NCBI GenBank assembly: GCA_036244855.1
Contig: BQKZ01000383.1
Coordinates: 17,669 to 81,668, forward strand
Origin: Temnopleurus reevesii
Lineage: Eukaryota; Echinodermata; Echinoidea; Temnopleuroida; Temnopleuridae
Length of the DNA stretch: 64,000 bases
Reading direction: 5' to 3'
The translations under genes and the position numbers were made by a program. Numbering within the stretch: position 1 is the stretch's first letter; each line of letters starts with the position of its first letter. Of the stretch, positions 11,376 through 24,700 are shown piece after piece. A model generated the notes under the pieces. The model worked only from the letters and a program-made list of their open reading frames with translations, searched no databases and had not been told where the DNA came from.

Positions 11376-11492
11376 ATGCCTCTCTCTCTCTCCATCTCTC
11401 TCTCTCTCACTCTCTCTCTCTCTCTCTCCCCTCTCTCTCTCTGTCTCCCCTCTCTCTCTGTCTCCCCTCTCTATGTATGTCTCTCACTCTCT
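11376..11492. repeat. (CT)n microsatellite
   Basis: Near-continuous tctctctc with interruptions, preceded by a C12 run at 11341. The long Ser/Leu frames here are repeat translations. Confidence 0.95.
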
Positions 11493-11654
11493 TTCTTCAC
11501 ATTTACCAACAGCAATATTTTTCCCACTCCCACATACTTATTTCTTCAGAACAAAACAAAAAAAAGAGGAAAAATACAATCTTATTTGTTTTTGACATAA
11601 TATGTCTTCATATTTTATTTTGGTAATCAATCTGAATTATCTTAAATGGTACAT

Positions 11655-11722
11655 TCATACATACATTCATACATACATTCATACATACATACATACATTC
11701 ATACATACATACTTACATACTA
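11655..11722. repeat. (CATA)n/(CATT) microsatellite
   Basis: Repeated catacatacattcatacata units. Confidence 0.9.
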
Positions 11723-12967
11723 TAATGCTTAAAAAGCACATTAAAAAGTATTATGAGGATTAGTAAGAAATAATTGATCAAGATTTTTTAAAACTGATAA
11801 AAGAATATAAATGATAGATAATAATCAGTCATAATCATAAACAGAAACAGATACAAAGACATAATACCACAAAAACAAAAACATACAAACTCAAGTAATT
11901 ATTTATCTTTTAACAAGGAAATGGAATATTCTGAAATGGAAATCAAATTGGATATCAGAAAATGCAAGAAATTACGACGAAGGAAAAAAATAAGAGAAGC
12001 GTTCCTTCCAATCTCTATCTTGCTTTTAAGCTATATCTATAAGCCTTCTTTATGAAAAAAAAAGAAAATTGTAGATGAAAATTATTCAATGTTAATTTCC
12101 TATAGAATATAAGGCTAGAAACAAACACCACGACTGAAGTTAAAGCATTAAAGAACCTGAGATCATATTTTTTTTTTAGAAACTACAAGACAACCTTTCT
12201 TACAAAATAAAAACTGAATACTGTCTTCATAATGTTTGAATACAAACATTTCCTATGTAAAGGTCAGTTTTCACACATATCTGTTTTGTGCGGACTTGAA
12301 AACATGGTTTTAGTTAATAATACAGGATAATTCCATCAAGATTGAAATTCTGATTCAATTTAAAAATTTAGATAAAACCCTTTATATGATATACTTGTGA
12401 ATTCACCCTGTATGCATAATATATCTTCCTTATCTTGTTATCTTTTCACATTAAAGTGTAATCAACAAGTTTGCTCAAAAGTACAGAACTGTGCTGTTCA
12501 AAAGGGGATTTTCATTCCACATTACATCAGACTTCTGATCCAAATACTCACGAATTGCGATTACATTTTATATATAACAAGTGTAAGTAAAGCATGTTAA
12601 TTTTGAATTATACTTACAATTATGATTGTGTTAAAATTATTAAGATATTGAATTCTTCATGTAAAAATAGACTTCATAATTGAAAATGAGATTAAGATGA
12701 TGATTGTAACCAAATAAAAAACATTCTACAAATTATCTGTATGTAGAGTTGATCAGTTTATCTTATTTGAGCAGAGCCGAATTTCTCTATTATCAATCAT
12801 CGTCACATGATATTACTTTATTTCAAGCATATCAATATAAAATCATATTCAAGATTCATAAAATATCTGATACAATACAAGGAAAAATGATGTGTAGAAT
12901 CAGTGACAACGGTAAATCCAGTCTTCTGAATATAACACATACAATGCGGGAATTTTTTGCTATTTTG

Positions 12968-13389
12968 GAGATGCCAACCTAAAAACATATCCTTTACCTT
13001 ATATTGCTTGATAAGGAGGACCAAATTCTTTAGATTTTCATCAAAACACAGATCTGACCATTTGTGTAAGAACACAAACTTTATTAGTAGTGCCCACCTT
13101 TCAATGTTGTGATTCGAGCTCTGAGACTCAAAGCTTCACAAATTGTTGAGACGTGAGCAGTGATGCATTCTTTATGGATGCTCAAAAGTGCATATCAATT
13201 GTACAACTCACCAAAATAAACATGCAGGAAAATATTGGCTGTTTTAACAAGTCACCTTTTTTTTAGATGTACTTTGAAACTTCCATATTAAATGCATCCG
13301 TGCCCGCATCAAACTGAGTCATGAAGCTTGAATCATAACAATCAAAGGTAAAACTGGATAGTAAAAGGAATTGATTCTAGGTTGGCACA
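12968..13389. mobile_element. Probable MITE, GATGCCAACC family
   Basis: Left gagatgccaacctaaaaac, right tgattctaggttggcac. Same terminal motif as the elements at 121-474 and 601-1000; the interior was not aligned. Confidence 0.4.
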
Positions 13390-13394
13390 ACCAT

Positions 13395-13726
13395 TTTAAA
13401 GGGTATCTGAGGGTAAAAAAATAACAGCTTGAAAACTGTTCGAGTACATGATATTAACTTCTTCCAACATGCAATTGACAACCAATTAAGGATTTTAAGC
13501 TGATAAAGGGTAGCTTTCATGATAAAATTGAATTCCATTCTGTGGGAGCTAGTCTTGGTACTAGTTACCTGTTATTTCTTAAAATGTTTTTACTTATTAC
13601 TTTTATCAAGAAAGACCTAAGGTTTATACAAAATAAATCCTTTTTTGCATCATGGATTGCTCAGGGAGTTAGTTTCAAGTATACTACCCACAAGCAATTA
13701 TTTATTTCCCCTCAGATACCTTTAAA
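13395..13726. mobile_element. MITE with GGTATCTGAGG termini (copy 2)
   Basis: Left ttttaaagggtatctgaggg, right cccctcagatacctttaaaa: nearly exact inverted termini of about 20 bases, length about 330. Confidence 0.65.
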
Positions 13727-14026
13727 AGCACTTTATTAACGATTGGACTCATTCATGTTTAACATTTGTGTCTTATACATAATTGTTGGTATAAATAGTC
13801 AAGGTGATAACTACTAGTTGTAAGTTGAAGGAATGGATTAATTCAGGCACTTTTCACTCAAGGCCAATTGAAATTTGCTTTAATTAAGTTCGTAACGATA
13901 TTCAGATATTCATAAGTATACTGATACTGAGTGCAGGATATTCCATAATTGTGATAAAGTTGAACTTAATTGAAAAAATGCATATTAATAACTTCAATTT
14001 TTTTTATTGAACTCTCATTAACATTA

Positions 14027-14210
14027 CAGAGATGCCATCCTTTCAGGAATATGTTTGAGGTGTATATGAGTTCCATAATGAATTTCATCACAAATGAATG
14101 GCTAAATAAAGAGCACAGTAGTTGTTTTCATGCTAGTATCACCTATGTTAACCTGTTCCGTTATTCAGTTTGAATTTGACATAATACTTATCCCAAAATG
14201 GTTGGCATCA
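14027..14210. mobile_element. MITE, GATGCCAACC family (short copy)
   Basis: Left cagagatgccatcctttcag, right cccaaaatggttggcatc: inverted termini about 180 bases apart. Confidence 0.5.
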
Positions 14211-17200
14211 CCGCACTAGTCATGATATGAGAAGCAATTCGTATAGATTTCTAATTTAAGTCTGGGTGAACTTGCCTCCATTATCAAAATGAACAAAGAC
14301 AGCTCAAACTTTATTTCATAAACCAGAATCATTCTTGCATAGATGGTAACTATTTAGAGAATTTACGAAGAAAATGTCACCTTTTATAAACTATTGATTA
14401 TATACCTGAGAATATTGATAACAATAGATATCCATTCAAAAGTTTATTGTCGAGAAATTATTATAATGTGTATCATTTTCACCCTTAAAAATGCTGAAAT
14501 GGTATGCATGAAAGTAAATATGATCAATAAATACATTCTAAATCAGGTTTGATATTTCATCATCATATATGACAATAGGACAATACGCTTCGGGAATATA
14601 AATCAATACATAAATACAACATATATTCTGTAGGAATTCACAAGAAAGTTATGTCCCCAAATGTGCAAATCATTCAGGCAGGAAAATCTATTAAAAATCA
14701 GTTTGAGACTCTCATAATCAAATCTGAAGTGGCATGTTGATTTATTTGCTGATATTTGCATGTGTTTTCATACTTTCTACATAGCTCTTTAGGTACTAAA
14801 ATCATTAAGAGTTATGTACTTTCATATTCATGTGAGTCTTGTCACAACAGAGTTTGAAAAGGGGATACAAATAACTGAATCTGAAAATATCATTCTGAAA
14901 AGCATTACCCATGAACACATAAATACTTGAAAAACAAATACATCTCTAAAAACCAATGGTTTAATCTAGCACCTTTCAATGACAAGCAAAGTATTGGAAT
15001 TTTATCTATGTTTATGTATATTTTACAGGGTCTTTCCTATGCATTTCATTTTAAACTGAAAATACTGGTTGTAGATATATATCAAACTCTTGATGCATAC
15101 AAACGTAAATATTAAGGGCTGTTCCATAAATCATGTACTTTTGGGCCCCTATGTTTCAGACCTTCACAAAATAAAACCACATTTGATTTTTAAACAAGAT
15201 GTATACTGCTCTCAGATGATTGTAACGTAAATAGTTCATAAAGTGAAGGGTGGCCAATTTATGGAATTGCCCTTATATGAAATCTGGAATGAACATAAAT
15301 ACTATATTTGTCACTAACACTTTTTTGTGAAATACTAAAAAACTCTTGAAACCAATGCTATGTTTGCAGAAATACCAACCATTTTTAGAATATGCATGAG
15401 GAAAGAAATCAAAATATGAATCACCAAACAGCTGAACCAACTATTTCCTCATGGACAAAGCAGTACAATACCCATTTCCTTTCTCTTCTGATAAAACATT
15501 TGGCTCAGGCGTTTGCTAGAGATTTGTGTTTTAATTTAAATCATGGACAATTACATCTGATGTGTGTGTGATATAAAAAGTTGAAGTTTTGGTACAAAAT
15601 GTTGCACTGAGGTAGAAAGCATTGCATTTTCTTCATATTTTCGCTATATATTCACAGAGACTTCATCACTGACTTCCAAATGATCTACAACTTGTCACGA
15701 CTGGTCATCACATCACAGATAGATGGGCACAGATTTTGTGCAACATGTATAAAACATCATTTGTCCAACGCATCACGCAAATTTCTTGCCCATTGGTCTT
15801 TGATGCTGTGGCCAACCAAGAGTCACAGCTCATTTTGAAGGTAATTGGTGACTTTTCATGAATATTGAGAAGAATAAAATGAAAATGCAAATGTTCTTAT
15901 TTCAAAATGAGATAATGTACCAAAAGGCAAGGATGTTGGTCAAACATGTCTAAAATGGCCCTCATGCAAATTCCTAAATGTTTGACATCTCTGTGGTCAT
16001 AGTTCATGGTAATGACAGCCTTGCATGCCACTCGAGTTTAGGCACCATCCAACAGATTTCTAGAAGTCAAGCAAGCTGTATTCTCCATAAAGATGGAATC
16101 AATGAGGATGGAATGAGTGGAAAGACTGTGTACGGCCGAATGAATATTACTGTATATAGTAGGATATTTTCACAGGGCTTATTTTTCGCAAGATGCTAAT
16201 TCATAAACATATTCGCAGGCATAAAATTAGAGGCTGCATCCATGACAGAAATGACAATCTTCCGGCATTACTAGTATACAGAATTTTTGAGAAAGAGGAA
16301 GTAATTACTGCTGTCAAAATGATTTGAAATGCTATAAAAGTGTTAAAAAAAAACAAATTTAATATTGACTGACAAATTAGATCCACACAAAGTAACCCAA
16401 ATGATCTCTTTGAATTTGTTCTGAAGATGTCTTGAAAGCAGTGATAAAATTTGAAGAGTATATTGATGCATGCGGTGCAACCAGTTATGCGTGGAACCGA
16501 CCAGGGATATTTTTTATGATTATCATAAGGCACACACTGCATCTGAAGATGGAAGGAAATTTGAGATATAATTTCTTGGGGTTAAGAGTGTATGGTTGTC
16601 ATATTGACCGAAAAGCAGGGAATTTGACCCCCTCAAAAATTTCTTGCTCTGCAGTATTTTCACAATTTCACAGCCCATTAGCTTTAAGAGAACATTTATA
16701 CACTGTCAAAAAGTTTGCTTTTCATTCTTTAAGAGTAATACTTGGCAGACAGGTAATTTTTGCATTGTAGATGATAAAATGTCTAATTTGATTCATGAGA
16801 AGTTTCAAAGTATCAGTGGGTTTATATGTCATCACCTCCGGACCGCCAAAAAAAAAAAAGCATCGGAATAAATTTATGTTCCTGTGAAATAGAAATAATA
16901 TCAATTTGCATGAGATGTGAGAGATTAATACTGATATGTAACTAAATATCATTATTAATGTGTTTCAATAAAACATATTGAAATCAATAAAAAACCAAGA
17001 GAAAAAATTCAGATTTTCTTGGCTTGAAAAAGTGTAAAAAGATTAAAAAAAAAATTAATTAAATTTGTTTGAAAAATTAATCATGTTGAACTAAAAAGGA
17101 ATACAAATCAAATTTGGATGAAACCAAAATAAAAAAGATTATCATTAAAAATATTGAAACAAGAAAAAGAGTTTGATCAACTAGATAACTGGAGAAAGTT

Positions 17201-17638
17201 CTGAAATATGGTTAATTCAAGATGAGATTATGATGGGAATCCAAAGAGCACATATAAATGTAATGTACTGTGAATCCTTTTGTTCAGTTTGTTGTGTTGT
17301 CAGTTGTGCAATGACAAAGCCTCATAAATACCCACAATTCATGTATATAAATAAATGGTCAAACAGTATTCAAAGTTATGGTCTGCAAATACATAAAATT
17401 ATTGATAATGCTATTTAGTTAATAAATTCACAATTGAGCTGAAAAGTACATAAAAACTGAATTTGAATGATATAAAAACAATACGAATAACGATAAACGT
17501 AAAAAAAATAATCATCATCTATTAACAGGTGTTGCGATACAAACTGAATAATACAAATTGTAAATAATTCTACGATTGAAATGGGAAACTTGATATTGGG
17601 GATACAAAAGACAATTATTGCCTGTAAGTAAGTAAAAT

Positions 17639-17644
17639 TTTATT
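17639..17644 (-). terminator. Candidate polyadenylation signal for the FRMD6-like gene
   Basis: AATAAA on the minus strand about 415 bases past the stop. A second candidate overlaps about 18020, only 40 bases past the stop. Neither is supported beyond the hexamer. Confidence 0.3.
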
Positions 17645-18058
17645 TAAAAAAAATATGTAATTGAAATAATTGAAATAAGGGACACTTATTGAGTTGATTA
17701 AATCTAACAATACTTTCGTTAAAAAATCTTTCAGACACAAATGAGTTTGGTGATCCTTGTTTGATAATAAAGAAAACGATATAAACACTTACATGTACAA
17801 CAAAAATAAAGAACAGGTTGAGTGACATTTTGTGCAAATAACAGAATACCATAATACCTATTTGCATTGTATTGTAAAAAATAAAAGACAGCCTCAACAT
17901 ACATCTAATTGTAAATGCAGCAAGTTTGCAAAGAAAGGTTACAAACCTATAAAACAGTTTTTAAGAAAGGATATCGTCCTCTCTCCAGTTGAAAAAAATG
18001 TCCTCTATGGGAATATATATTTATTTACATCCCCCACTGGACATTCAATGACCTGTCT

Positions 18059-18754
18059 TCAATGACTGGCAATAGGGACTTTAGCACCGGGTGAAAGATT
18101 AGGGGCAGAATACGAGACTGGTTCGTCGCGTTGGACTGAGTTGACGCTCGCACCAAGGAGCAGCATCTGCTCACTAGCGTTCATCTTGGACGGCAACGTT
18201 TGACATTTGACCCTACCATCGCTGGCCGAGTCGAAGCTTAACCTCGCATCAAACGGCGTACTGTCCATGAGAGTGATGTCGGTGTCGGCGAGATCGTTGA
18301 GCGTCGCTAACGTTTGATGCTTGGAAAGGTGTCCCTGCGAGTAGCCCAATGTACTCATTGTATTGAGCATGGAACATGACTTTGCATTGAGTCTCTCCAC
18401 AACAGAGCTATGCATATCTGAGTCTATTGAGCTATGACTTACGAGCGTCGTCAAGGAATTGTTTAAGTCTTCATGGTAGCTCTTCTCGTGAACAGAGCTG
18501 GAACCACGACTGCTGGACGTTCGGCTCAAATCATTGCTCCCTAGTGAATTGTCTTCATGAGTTGTATTGTTTTGTTCTGACTGCGACATCATCATGAGCG
18601 ATCGATCATTGCAAAGAGCACTTAGCAATGGTGCGGTTACGTCCTTGTCAGCAATCTCTGCTCGGATTTTCCTTGTATCGATGAGTTGGGGATTGTTGCT
18701 CGAACGACTGTGTTTCTTGTGATATCTTCTTTCGTCATCCTCATCATCTTCAGC
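18059..18754 (-). CDS. FRMD6: FRMD6-like exon 14, terminal coding exon
   Basis: 696 nt from acceptor TTTTTACATAG to TGA. It codes for 231 residues, starting with the acidic AEDDEDDERRYHKKHSRSSN and ending SYSAPNLSPGAKVPIASH. It is rich in Ser, Thr, Asp and Asn, with no membrane segment and no recognised fold. It does not resemble the vertebrate FRMD6 C-terminus. Confidence 0.85.
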   Translation of the reverse strand, partial: AEDDEDDERRYHKKHSRSSNNPQLIDTRKIRAEIADKDVTAPLLSALCNDRSLMMMSQSEQNNTTHEDNSLGSNDLSRTSSSRGSSSVHEKSYHEDLNNSLTTLVSHSSIDSDMHSSVVERLNAKSCSMLNTMSTLGYSQGHLSKHQTLATLNDLADTDITLMDSTPFDARLSFDSASDGRVKCQTLPSKMNASEQMLLLGASVNSVQRDEPVSYSAPNLSPGAKVPIASH

Positions 18755-21700
18755 CTATGTAAAAAGTAAGAGGAGACAATTATGATCTTTTGGTGGAATT
18801 GTAATTGTATGTCCATATCCTTTTATAGTCATCACAAAACTTTTAACTCTGAATAAGTTAATGCTGTCACTCTTTCATCTCCTTATAAATCATTCTTGAT
18901 TTTTCTTCCATTATTTCAAATATTCTTATGCTTATACATCATCAAACTGTAATTCTACTATCTACTTTGGGAGAAAATCCCAAATCCTTTATTCTTCAAC
19001 AAAAAGTTCTCCGGTATTTATGTGTCTTCTATTTCAGCCTCCTCTGATAATTTCAATCACCATTTCTTTATTATTTGTTCTATTTTTCCTACCAGTCTCC
19101 AAATTTTGTATAAAAAGAAAATTTAATCTCAATTATTCTGTGCAACTGTCCCACAATAGACTGTTATGTTTGTATCCTCCTACACTTCATTGTAACCTAA
19201 TTCACAATTTGCAAATTTGTGATCTATTGTGACTTTTATTCATTTGCAATTAACATGGTGGCAGCGGTGGGATTGGGTTGGATTCGTTAAGAAAAGATAT
19301 CTAAATTTGCTAAGCGTCAAAGAAAGCAGCTCATTTTTTTTTTATTGGTAAACTGTTGAATTGTATCTATATTAGGGAATATTTACTGATACAGTCAAAC
19401 CTGTAAATATTAGCCCCTCCAATACGAAACAGAAGAAGTGGCAACTAGTTCTGTAAGGGGAAGTTGCTAGAAAATTCCCAATGATTGCAAATTGCAGTTG
19501 ACTGGAAAATGCCAATCAAAATATTCTTTTAATGTGTGTCATGCTTAAAGCTCAAACTATGGGCAATTGAAAAAGCATGCTTTATTTTGGAACTGATTTG
19601 CAGTTGACTTGCAAACTATTGCAATGTTCTAGCAACGTTCCCTACACAACCTTTCTGTCTGAATGTGGCCACCAAGACAGGAGCAACAGTGTTACGAAAA
19701 CTTTGAAGTCTACTTAAAAGATGAGTTACTGTTACTATCATGATCACCATTACCTCATCATCAGACGCCCATTCTGATTCGCTGAGCATAGCGGCAGCCT
19801 CTGATTGGACAGGTTTGCCTGGCTCACTGGAAGAGGAAGAATGAGTTGCATTGTGTTCTTTATGACTGGACACATCGGACATGGCTGCTGAATGACGATT
19901 CGAGCCTCCATCTGAAACAACAACAACAAGAGATTGTGGAATTTCATTAGTAACCCGTGTATTCATTGATACTTCCAGCACCATGTTACAGTGGTGGAGG
20001 CATAAAAACAATGTTTAGATCCCACTATTCATGAAAATCAAGGGTGGAAGATGAAAACAAAATAAAGGGACGTGATGATTTCAGCAATAATTTTTCCACT
20101 GAAAGTGTAAGATTTACGTGATGAAAATACCGAATGCAGGCCCACAAAATGGAACATAGAATGTTGATCCCTACACCAACTTGCTAATGGCAATTCCCAG
20201 TGCCATGTCAGAAAACGATCAAGATATTAAAACACATGGCAGATTTTTAGTTTATTTACAAACAAAAAAATGGAGGAAAAAAATGTAAAAAAATGAAAAA
20301 AAAGCTTACCAGAGTAGAGCAGCATGTCCTCCCGTGTAGCAGAAGGTAGAAGAGTTTGGTGGGAATCGAGTTGCATGATTGTTGTTCCAGGGATCGACAT
20401 AGGCTTGTACAAAGACATATCATCATCTGTAAAGTCAAAGGAAATAATAAAGTTTGGCATTCTGAAAGAATTTTTCAATGACATTAGCATTTGATATCAA
20501 ATGGCAACAGGGGTTGTAATTGTGTATGATTATTTGTTCAAACTGTATGCTCTATCAACCTATGGAGGTCACCAACGTGCATATAGTGGTAATTTTTCTG
20601 CTATCTCTGAGTGCCATTCAAGACAGGATGATCATTAAGCCTAAGTAACAGTTGTTTGGTTGCCCTCCATCGACCAACCATTTGAAAATGGCCCGACCTG
20701 AACCTTGTCTTAATCACTAAAAATGAAAAAATTCACAGCAAAACCTGTGAAATACAAGCTGGCAAATAACTGTAATACATTCTTTGGTGTTTTCACTCAT
20801 TTTAACTGTTCCAAACTTTATTCTGTACAAATAGATTAGAATTTTTTTTGACCGACCTATGTTATCTATTTAAAAGTTCTTTCTTGGGAAACCAAACAAT
20901 CATTTTGGGGGTCCTAACATCATAATTAGAACTATAAAAGAAAATCAATTGAGGTGATCCTCTAAGAGATCTAAATGTGCAATAGTTTTTTTTTGCTTCT
21001 GAAAAGAAGAAAGCTTGCCCTTGGCTTTCCCAACATAGCCACACATTTTTCATGCAAACTGGATCTGAAGTATAGAATGGGATGCGAGTTGGAATTGACC
21101 AGAGGGCCGGAAAAACACCTATAGTGCAATATTTTGTACATAAAAATGCTAAATTGATGGTCTAACAATATCTTTTCTGCTTCTGAATTCATCTGAGTTC
21201 ATCTTGTGATGTAACCGAGGCTGTCACCAACTACAACTCTTTGTTGCAAACGGTTCTTGATGAACAAGCACCAGTGAAACAAAGACGAGTTACTATTCGC
21301 CCCAACACACAATGGTACAACGAGGAAATTTCAGCACAGAAGTTACTACGTAGACAACTCGANTGGACAGGTTTGCCTGGCTCACTGGAAGAGGAAGAAT
21401 GAGTTGCATTGTGTTCTTTATGACTGGACACATCGGACATGGCTGCTGAATGACGATTTGAGCCTCCATCTGAAACAACAATAAAGAAGAGATTGTGGAA
21501 TTTTATAAGTAGCTCTTGTATCTAAAAAAATCCTTTTCAGATCCCCCTTTTCATTAAATCAAAGGGTGGAAGCTGAAAATAAAAGAAAGGGACTGGATGA
21601 CATCAGCCATAATTTTTCCATGAAAGTGCAAGAGGTATATGATGCCAAAATACAATATGCAGGCCAACAAATTGGAACACAGAATGGAACATAGAATATT

Positions 21701-24700
21701 GATCGCTATGCCAACACGTCAATGGCAATTTCCATTGAAATGTCAGAAAATGATCAAGATATTTTAAATCAAATGGCTGGACCAGTCAATTATTTGGGTC
21801 AACATCCGACTTTTAGTGTACTTCCAAAAAAAATTAAGGAAAAAAACTGTTTAAAAAATGAAAAAAGCATACCTGAATACAGCAGCATATCCTCCCTTGT
21901 AGCAGAAGGTAGAAGAGTTTGGTGGGAATCGAGTTGCATGATAGTTCTTCCAGGGATCGACATAGGTTTGTACAAGGACATGTCATCATCTGTAGAATCG
22001 TAGAGATTAATAAAGTTAGGTATTGTGGATAGATTTTTCAATGACATTGGTGTTTCATATCCAATTACAAACAGAGGCGGTAATTGTGTATGATTCTTTG
22101 TTAGTACATGTTCTATCTACCTACATGCCTAGAGGTCATCTACCTGTATATATTGGTCATTTTTATGCTACCATTTTGCAGCATTCCTGAACAAGTTGAG
22201 CATTAAAGAAGCAAATAGTTAGTACAATAGAGGAAATCACTCTGAGGTTATCTTCTCTCAGAGATCTCAATATGCAATCCTTTTCTAAGAAGATGAAAAG
22301 TTTGCTTTTGGGAACATAAAAGCTTTCACAAGGCTTGCCCAACATCGCCACATATAATTTACGCAAACTGGATTTTATTTTATAACAGGAATGCCAATTG
22401 AAAATGACCAGAAGGCCTGGAAAGTTAACTATAGTTCAATATTTTGTGCCAAAAAATGCTAAGACTTTGGCCCACCAATAAATTCTCAGGGTCTGAATTG
22501 AAAGAATTGCCCCCAAACTGTCATCCCTGATTGAAATCTATCTGATGTAACAAGTTAGAATATTATCTTCTATTTTAAGCAATATGCATTAACATATGCA
22601 TTAATATGCGTTAACATCAAGAAAACCAGCTTGATCAATACATTGCATGTCAACTTGTTGAATAAGAATTTGTGTTAATCCTGCTGTTTTGTACTGTTTA
22701 ACGGGTACGAAAGACTGAGATACCTACCCTCACTCATGGTCTTCTCAACCGGTGACCTCTCGTCCGACACGATGCCAGAGGTCGCCACAGAGCTGACGTT
22801 GCTGATGACAGACATACGCTGATCCACCTTGGTGGTGGACATCTCACTGTGTGAGGTAGTCGTCATCGAGCTGTCCAGGTCCGACCAAGAGATGTCGCCA
22901 CTGATGTAAGACTCTCGGTATCGCTTCTTCTCTGCAAAATAGAAATTGGAAAGTTGTAGATAGGACAACAAATATTTCAAACTGTAAAAAAAACTATGAT
23001 ACCACATACTGTATATATATTATACTTGCAATATGTGATCACTAGCTTCCATTTGATTACATAGTATTTGGGGTAACTTTATAAGGTTGATAAAATACAT
23101 TAAGATAAGATTTGTTTTTAGCTTCCATTACATTTTAGGCAACAAACAGTGATAAAATTCAGGTATCCCTATTCTGAAACTATATGGATAAATAATAATA
23201 TTGCATTGGTACCTAATAGGTAAAGCTGCCTTTAGGACAACATAAAGTAGAATACATGTTTTCAAAATCATATGAGCAAGATTGATTATCAGACTACAAG
23301 TGAAAATGAATTCAGTCTAAAACAGAGGAACACATTATAAAGAAGAGAAATACAAACTTATAACTTAAACGAAGATAATTAAGACACAAAGAATGTAATA
23401 ACTAGACAAAATATACAATAAACTAGAAAACACTAGAAGAGAGATTAGAGAGTGCATATAATTACCTGAGGCACTTTCTCTGATCCGAGCTCTCTCTACC
23501 AATGTCTGAGTCTGCATCTGGAAGGCATGGGTCAGCTTACACAGTCTTAACAAGTGTTTCGACCTGGGAAGTAAATATTCAAGCAATACATCATGCAATA
23601 AGTGGTTTGGAATGACAATAAATTAGCATCTAATCCGTGCGCTCTCTACCAATGTCTGAATCTGCATCTGGAAGGCATGGGTCAGCTTACACAGTCTCAA
23701 TATGTATTTTGATCTGGGAAGTAAATATTCAATACATACATCATATCAAACGCAGGCAATTATAGTGATTCTAATAAACAAATCCTTTGAAAATAACAAT
23801 TTAAAATGAAATCAGTCGTTTGCAACGACAATGAATTATCGTATGATCTGTGCTCTCTCCATCAACATCTGTGGCTGTATGAAGACTAAATGCATAAGCT
23901 TATACAGTCTCTATTTGAACCTAGTCAGATTCACACATTAAACGCAGATAATATAACTGCTGTTTGTACATAAATCAATTATAAAAATAGGGGCCATATT
24001 CTAATGTCTAATATAAAACCAAACAAGGCCATAATTATCTCGACCCAAGCTATCAAAAAGTTAAAACAATCATCTGAAATGGCTATGCATTAGACGAGGG
24101 CCAAACTACCTCACTAACAGGAGATCAAACATCTATCTATGAGATGATGCATAATCCTCTACTTCACTTGTTTGGTTGTCATTGATAATTTTTGTTCAAT
24201 TCATAAGTCTTCAATTTTGAATTAGTTTTAGAAATATGGCAAATTCCAATAGAGATGGACTTCTAAGTTGTGTAGTATAATCAAAACTTACCATTTGATT
24301 GAATAAATTATAAACCAGGGCATATTATCTGAGCAAGCTATATGCTATGGTGAAAAAGGAAGGAAAGGATGTAGTTTAGAGGCGTGTATCATTCAATTCT
24401 GAATATTTACGCCAGAAGAAGAAGAGAGAAAGAGGATCGCCATCTTAACGTCTCCATCAGCAAGACGGTATGCGACCAGGCTTCGAACCCACAGGCAGGA
24501 ACTAACCCACGTCTGATGACTGTCCCGAACAGCTTGATTTCAGGAGCATGCCACGGCACCTCAGTCATTTGATTTTATGCACTTTATAGTCAAACCTGTC
24601 AATAGTCGCCATTTTAGGACAGAAAAGTGGCCTCCGTAAATATATGGCTTTAAAGATTTGTTCTACAGCACCAACTTTGGTCAATACAGGTTAAATCTAT

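Larger units (their letters stand above)
10100..18058. other. Intergenic interval between the two genes
   Basis: No exon is supportable. It contains the poly-G/C runs, the CT and CATA microsatellites, three MITEs and AT-rich unique sequence. The frames here are short, without coding character or splice support. Confidence 0.6.
19754..21215. repeat. Duplicated exon 12-13 block, unit 1
   Basis: Contains complete exons 13a and 12a with introns. It aligns with 21364-22560 at an offset of about 1.56 kb at the exons. Exons are nearly identical while introns carry many substitutions and indels. Confidence 0.8.
21364..22560. repeat. Duplicated exon 12-13 block, unit 2
   Basis: Contains truncated exon 13b and complete exon 12b. 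Intron homology to unit 1 continues to about 22560 (caatattttgtgcc, ctgatgtaac words shared with 21145 and 21207). Confidence 0.8.

Noticed and set aside
11318..11626. 102-codon Ser/Leu-rich frame
   Set aside because: Translation of the (CT)n microsatellite.
16201..16770. Overlapping 112-113 codon frames on both strands
   Set aside because: Unremarkable AT-rich sequence, no splice context, no recognisable protein; length is within chance for the window.
24465..24568. A functional tRNA gene at the B-box match
   Set aside because: Only the B box is good; the acceptor and anticodon stems do not pair by eye, so a SINE remnant is more likely.
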